From NCBI GenBank assembly GCA_001856825.1, contig ATMD01000003.1, positions 1 to 64,000 of the forward strand: 64,000 nt of DNA, written 5' to 3'. Both the position numbers and the translations under genes were made by a program. Source of the stretch: Thermoplasmatales archaeon I-plasma. GTDB lineage: Archaea; Thermoplasmatota; Thermoplasmata; Thermoplasmatales; GCA-001856825. How positions within the stretch are numbered: position 1 is the stretch's first letter; each line of letters starts with the position of its first letter. The notes under the pieces are model-generated. The model was given only the letters and a program-made list of their open reading frames with translations. It had not been told where the DNA came from and did no database searches. This document shows positions 60,819 to 64,000 of the stretch, piece after piece.

Positions 60819-61754
60819 ATGGGGAAAAGTCATGAAGTACTGGGCAACACTCCCTTGATAAGTGCAAAGAATCTGGGGAAGGAGCTAGGGATTGAAAGGT
60901 TATACCTGAAATATGAAGGATCTAATCCCACAGGCACACAGAAGGACAGGGTTGCCTCACTGCACGTTCAAAAAGCGGTGGAGTATGGTTATGACACCGT
61001 TGTGGTCGGAAGCTGCGGAAATTACGGAGCGGCGATTGCGTACTATGCTTCGTTACATCATCTGAAATCCTTAATTTACATACCCAGACAGTTTCATTCG
61101 CCAAGACTTGAAGAAATACAGTACAAGTATGGTGCAAGATTGATGCTTGTGGACGGGATGTACGAAGACTCGGTAGAGGCAAGCAAGAGGGACGCAACCG
61201 AGAATAACTGGTTTGATGCGAATGCGGGCGCACATCCTGAGCTAGGTCTGGAGGCCTACGCGCCGATTGCACAGGAATTATTCCAGGTTATAGGGGATGT
61301 GCCAGATACCGTGTCTGTTCCAGTTGGCAATGGAACTACGCTTGCAGGCATATACCATGGATTCGAAAAAATGAAGATATCTGGTCTGGTGAAGAAAGTA
61401 CCTAAAATCATAGCTGCTAGCACAGACGGAGGGAACCCGGTAATTTCAAGCTTCAAGGGACGGCTAGCAAAAATAGCCGACTTCCCTAGAAATAGAATAA
61501 GGGAAACTGAGATCAATGAACCACTTGTCAACTACCATTCATACGATGGTGACCTTGCATACGAAGCAGTCATAAAATCGAAGGGATATGCAGAATATGT
61601 GACTGACGAAGAGTTGCTATCTTTTAAGAAGCTTGTGAAGGAAAGGGAGAATTTGGATGCTATTCCAGCAGCGGTCGCCTCTTTGGTGGGTACGTATCAC
61701 GTTGTGGGCAGGAAGAACGACAAGGGCATCCACGTAGCTGTGCTGACAGGCTGA
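60819..61754 (+). CDS. thrC: Threonine synthase
   Basis: The protein of about 311 residues is a fold-type II PLP enzyme: LKYEGSNPTGTQKDRVASLH (PLP Lys in TQKDR), SCGNYGAAIAYYA and SVPVGNGTTLAGIYHG. The ATG at 60819 (MGKSHEVLGNTPL) is preferred because a TATA-like gtttaaatc lies about 30 bp before it; the TTG at 60726 gives an atypical extension. Cysteine-synthase-like activity is the alternative. Confidence 0.75.
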   Translation: MGKSHEVLGNTPLISAKNLGKELGIERLYLKYEGSNPTGTQKDRVASLHVQKAVEYGYDTVVVGSCGNYGAAIAYYASLHHLKSLIYIPRQFHSPRLEEIQYKYGARLMLVDGMYEDSVEASKRDATENNWFDANAGAHPELGLEAYAPIAQELFQVIGDVPDTVSVPVGNGTTLAGIYHGFEKMKISGLVKKVPKIIAASTDGGNPVISSFKGRLAKIADFPRNRIRETEINEPLVNYHSYDGDLAYEAVIKSKGYAEYVTDEELLSFKKLVKERENLDAIPAAVASLVGTYHVVGRKNDKGIHVAVLTG

Positions 61755-61771
61755 CTTGCTGAAAGCTCTAT

Positions 61772-62470
61772 TCACTTCTTCCGCGGACCATTGTGTCTGC
61801 AGCCGATGGCACCCATCAGTATCCTGTATTCGTAAGGTGTCAGTATGGCCCTTGAAATGACACGCCTGAAGAGAAGCGTTGTCTTGTTGATCCTGTGACT
61901 GGGGTAATTATTTTCGATGAGTGATTCCCTGAACTTCTCAATCAGCCTGTCGTTATCCCTTCTTGTTACCGTTTCAACCTTCTTCGTTCTTTTACCACCG
62001 AACAACTCATAGAATAGAATCGCAGCTGCGCTTGACACGTTGAGTATCGGATACTCTTCATCGGCTGGGATATGGACAAAGAAGTCGCACATTGCAAGTT
62101 CACTGTTCGTCAATCCAATATCCTCCCTCCCAAGTATGATCCCTACCTTTCCACCAATCCTTCTGGACTGGTTAACAAATTCTTCAGGGTTCATGTAGTT
62201 CCTTAGGACCTCCCTCGGCGAATCGCTCTTTACTCCAGAGGTTCCGACAACAAATTCAAGCCCTTCGATGGCATCTTCCAGTTTTTCTACCATTCTACAT
62301 CTCGAAAGTATTTCACTTCCTTTCATGGAGCGAAAGAAATCCTCGCTGGGAATCCTGTGGGTGTTTACAACAGTCAGGTCACTCAGTCCAAAATTCTTCA
62401 TCAACCTTGCAATTGCCCCTAGGTTTCCCGGGTTCTTAGGCTCAACAACTATGATCCTAACCGACTGCAC
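61772..62470 (-). CDS. trmJ: TrmJ-like RNA 2'-O-methyltransferase
   Basis: The 232-residue SPOUT enzyme has VEPKNPGNLGAIARLMKNFG, IILGREDIGLTNSELAMCDF and YPILNVSSAAAILFYELFG, the SpoU/TrmJ knot motifs. It probably methylates position 32 of tRNA. Divergent from folC. Confidence 0.82.
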   Translation of the reverse strand: MQSVRIIVVEPKNPGNLGAIARLMKNFGLSDLTVVNTHRIPSEDFFRSMKGSEILSRCRMVEKLEDAIEGLEFVVGTSGVKSDSPREVLRNYMNPEEFVNQSRRIGGKVGIILGREDIGLTNSELAMCDFFVHIPADEEYPILNVSSAAAILFYELFGGKRTKKVETVTRRDNDRLIEKFRESLIENNYPSHRINKTTLLFRRVISRAILTPYEYRILMGAIGCRHNGPRKK

Positions 62471-62525
62471 AATCTTAATTTTGAACGTAAATAAACCTTT
62501 TTACTAACGAATATCTTCACTGGCA

Positions 62526-63839
62526 ATGGACGGGGAGAAATACCTATTTTCCCTCTCAAGATTTGGAATAAAGCTAGGACTCGGTCCAACGCTAGATTTT
62601 GCAAAGCAATTAAGGGATCCACACAAGAGTTTCAAAAGCATCCATGTTGCAGGGTCTAATGGGAAGGGATCTACTGCCACGTTCATATACAGGATACTGA
62701 AAAGGAAGTATCTTGCAGGGCTCTACACGTCTCCTCATCTCAGAAGATTCTCTGAAAGGATTATAGTGAACGATGAGGAAATCCCTGCAATGTTTGTGGA
62801 CGAGTTTGTTAAAAAGCACAGCTCAAAAATAGAGTACCATGGGATGGAGACACAACTCACTTTCTTTGAATATACGACCAACATGGCTTTTGACTTCTTC
62901 AGGAGCAAGGGGGTACAATTTGCATCAGTGGAAGTAGGGCTTGGAGGAAGGCTAGATTCAACCAACATAATAGACCCTGAAGTTTCAATCATCACCAGTC
63001 TATCGCTCGAGCACGCAGACAAGCTTGGTGGGAGCATCGAGTATATTGCGAAGGAGAAGGGAGGCATCATAAAGAGGGGTAAACCTGTAATTCTAGGAAA
63101 GGTCCCTGAGATTGCAAGGAGGGTCATCCTGGACATTGCAAGGCAATCTAAGTCCCCCGTGAAGGAGATTGTTGACTATACCGCAAGGAACATTGACCTT
63201 TCTTTGGATGGAACTAGCTTTAGCGTTAAAACCGATGTGGGCAGTTACAATGTGAAACTGAAGGCACTAGGAGACTATCAGGTGAACAATTCAATTGCGG
63301 CCATTCTTGCTTCAGAATCGCTGGAAACTCCTATGAATGGTAGTGATATTCTTTATGGTCTTCAGGAGAGGCAGATACCAGGTAGATTTGAGATCAGGAG
63401 GAGAAATCCACTCATGATTCTAGACGGAGCCCACAATTCAGAGGCTACAAGAGTCCTAAGCTCGAACATAAAGAGATACGCAATAAAGGACCCGTTGATT
63501 TTAATGGGGGTTCTTAGAGACAAGAACAGTTACAACATCCTCCAGAATTTGGCAGAAGTTTCAGATAGCGTTTTACTGACTGAACCAAACGAACCAGAGA
63601 GGAAGAAGAGAGTTGAAGACCTGAAAAGGGAAGCACGTCTATTCTTCAAGGAAGTAGAAATTGAAAACGTACCTAAAAAAGCGTTAGATTCAGCAATCAT
63701 GTCCGGTAGAAATGTTGTCATAACAGGCTCTCTATACCTTGTTGGTGAAGCTGAAACGTTGTTGGATGAGAGGGAAAAATCGGAAAGGTTTCCAGTGGAA
63801 ATAGAGGGACTGCAAAAACCCACGGAATTAATCGAGTAG
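62526..63839 (+). CDS. folC: Folylpolyglutamate/dihydrofolate synthase
   Basis: The 437-residue Mur-ligase-fold enzyme has VAGSNGKGSTATFIYRIL (P-loop), LAGLYTSPHLRRFSERI, GLGGRLDSTNII and MILDGAHNSEATRVL. Its last codons overlap an ORB-like sequence. Confidence 0.88.
   Translation: MDGEKYLFSLSRFGIKLGLGPTLDFAKQLRDPHKSFKSIHVAGSNGKGSTATFIYRILKRKYLAGLYTSPHLRRFSERIIVNDEEIPAMFVDEFVKKHSSKIEYHGMETQLTFFEYTTNMAFDFFRSKGVQFASVEVGLGGRLDSTNIIDPEVSIITSLSLEHADKLGGSIEYIAKEKGGIIKRGKPVILGKVPEIARRVILDIARQSKSPVKEIVDYTARNIDLSLDGTSFSVKTDVGSYNVKLKALGDYQVNNSIAAILASESLETPMNGSDILYGLQERQIPGRFEIRRRNPLMILDGAHNSEATRVLSSNIKRYAIKDPLILMGVLRDKNSYNILQNLAEVSDSVLLTEPNEPERKKRVEDLKREARLFFKEVEIENVPKKALDSAIMSGRNVVITGSLYLVGEAETLLDEREKSERFPVEIEGLQKPTELIE
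63789..63810 (+). promoter_or_regulatory. ORB-like origin element 1
   Basis: TTTCCAGTGGAAATAGAGGG closely resembles the archaeal origin recognition box (TTCCAGTGGAAAC core followed by a G-string). It lies in the last codons of folC, about 155 bp before the start of the probable second orc1/cdc6. Confidence 0.55.
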
Positions 63840-63855
63840 AAACATTATCTCAGAT

Positions 63856-63880
63856 TCTCCAGTCGAAATGTAGGGGAGCG
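63856..63880 (+). promoter_or_regulatory. ORB-like origin element 2
   Basis: TCTCCAGTCGAAATGTAGGG (then GAGC) repeats the ORB layout (CTCCAGTGGAAAC, then G-string) with one core mismatch, in the same orientation as element 1, 67 bp away. AT-rich DNA follows (63890-63960). Confidence 0.55.
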
Positions 63881-63964
63881 CATGTGACGTGTCGTATTTA
63901 TCGATTTTGGTAAAAGACTTGATAAGAAACCGTTTTAATAAGGTACCATTTCTCTTATCATAAC

Positions 63965-64000
63965 ATGGAAAATTCATCTAAAAATTTATTTGAAAAATTC
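63965..64000 (+). CDS. Start of probable second Orc1/Cdc6 (truncated by window)
   Basis: Only 12 codons are present: MENSSKNLFEKF. Orc1-type initiators commonly start with a short polar stretch and LFEKF/NPFEKY. A TATA-like box (gttttaataagg, near 63932) fits a leaderless start. The two ORB-like sites just upstream support the call, since Orc1 genes usually flank the origin. Confidence 0.45.
   Translation, partial: MENSSKNLFEKF

Noticed and set aside
60922-61272. 116-aa minus-strand ORF in thrC
   Set aside because: Shadow of the threonine synthase frame, with no supporting promoter.

Overview
The window reads as archaeal DNA from a Thermoplasmatales-like organism. Many genes are leaderless: a TATA-like box lies about 25 bp before the ATG or GTG. 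The archaeal gene set includes Orc1/Cdc6, HerA, Nre, isopentenyl phosphate kinase, diphthamide synthesis, ZPR1, DUF357 and a PIP-tailed family B polymerase. Several small families also look typical of Thermoplasmata. The genus cannot be fixed from the sequence alone.

The window has two halves. From the left edge to about 37.47 kb it is a large integrated mobile element. Its right border is a tRNA-Val(GAC) gene (37475-37547, minus), with a tyrosine integrase transcribed away from the tRNA 3' end. The left border lies outside the window. In order, the element carries: two VirB4/HerA-type conjugation-like ATPases, one of them 1679 residues and apparently fused to a nuclease-like domain (0-6.1 kb); a winged-helix-like regulator and three 23-bp-spaced iterons (6.1-6.8 kb); a degenerate repeat zone (7.06-8.36 kb); a membrane-anchored SF1 helicase with an inserted nuclease domain (8.5-10.8 kb); small membrane or surface proteins (10.9-12.8 kb); three overlapping helicase genes of XPD/DinG, Hel308 and Hef type (12.9-18.7 kb); an opposing family B DNA polymerase (19.1-21.4 kb); tandem ParB-like genes with an unknown operon (22.6-28.2 kb); and a long run of nucleic-acid-handling genes (28.2-34.2 kb: ASCH, RNA ligase, zinc proteins, DNA methyltransferase, SLOG protein, HhH-GPD glycosylase). 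Last come a possible broken cas6-like gene, a tRNA remnant and the integrase (34.2-37.4 kb).

From 37.55 kb to the right end the DNA is a host chromosome arm: menaquinone methylation and prenylation, Trm112-like, Nre, UMP kinase, a radical SAM protein, saccharopine-dehydrogenase-like, Dph6, ZPR1, type 2 IPP isomerase with isopentenyl phosphate kinase, an aminotransferase, HerA, DUF357, an AddB/AddA-like nuclease-helicase pair, tRNA-Glu(CTC), dCMP deaminase, aldo/keto reductase, Orc1/Cdc6, an FtsZ-like protein, threonine synthase, a TrmJ-like methyltransferase and FolC. The extreme right end holds two ORB-like sequences followed by the first 12 codons of a gene that looks like a second Orc1/Cdc6. 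This is a plausible replication origin.

The most unusual pattern is in the element. Three transcription units (helicase-nuclease, ParB, ASCH) each appear to begin with a 19-25 codon micro-ORF just downstream of a TATA box. The micro-ORF stop codon overlaps or abuts the start of the first large gene, which suggests a common translation-coupling device.
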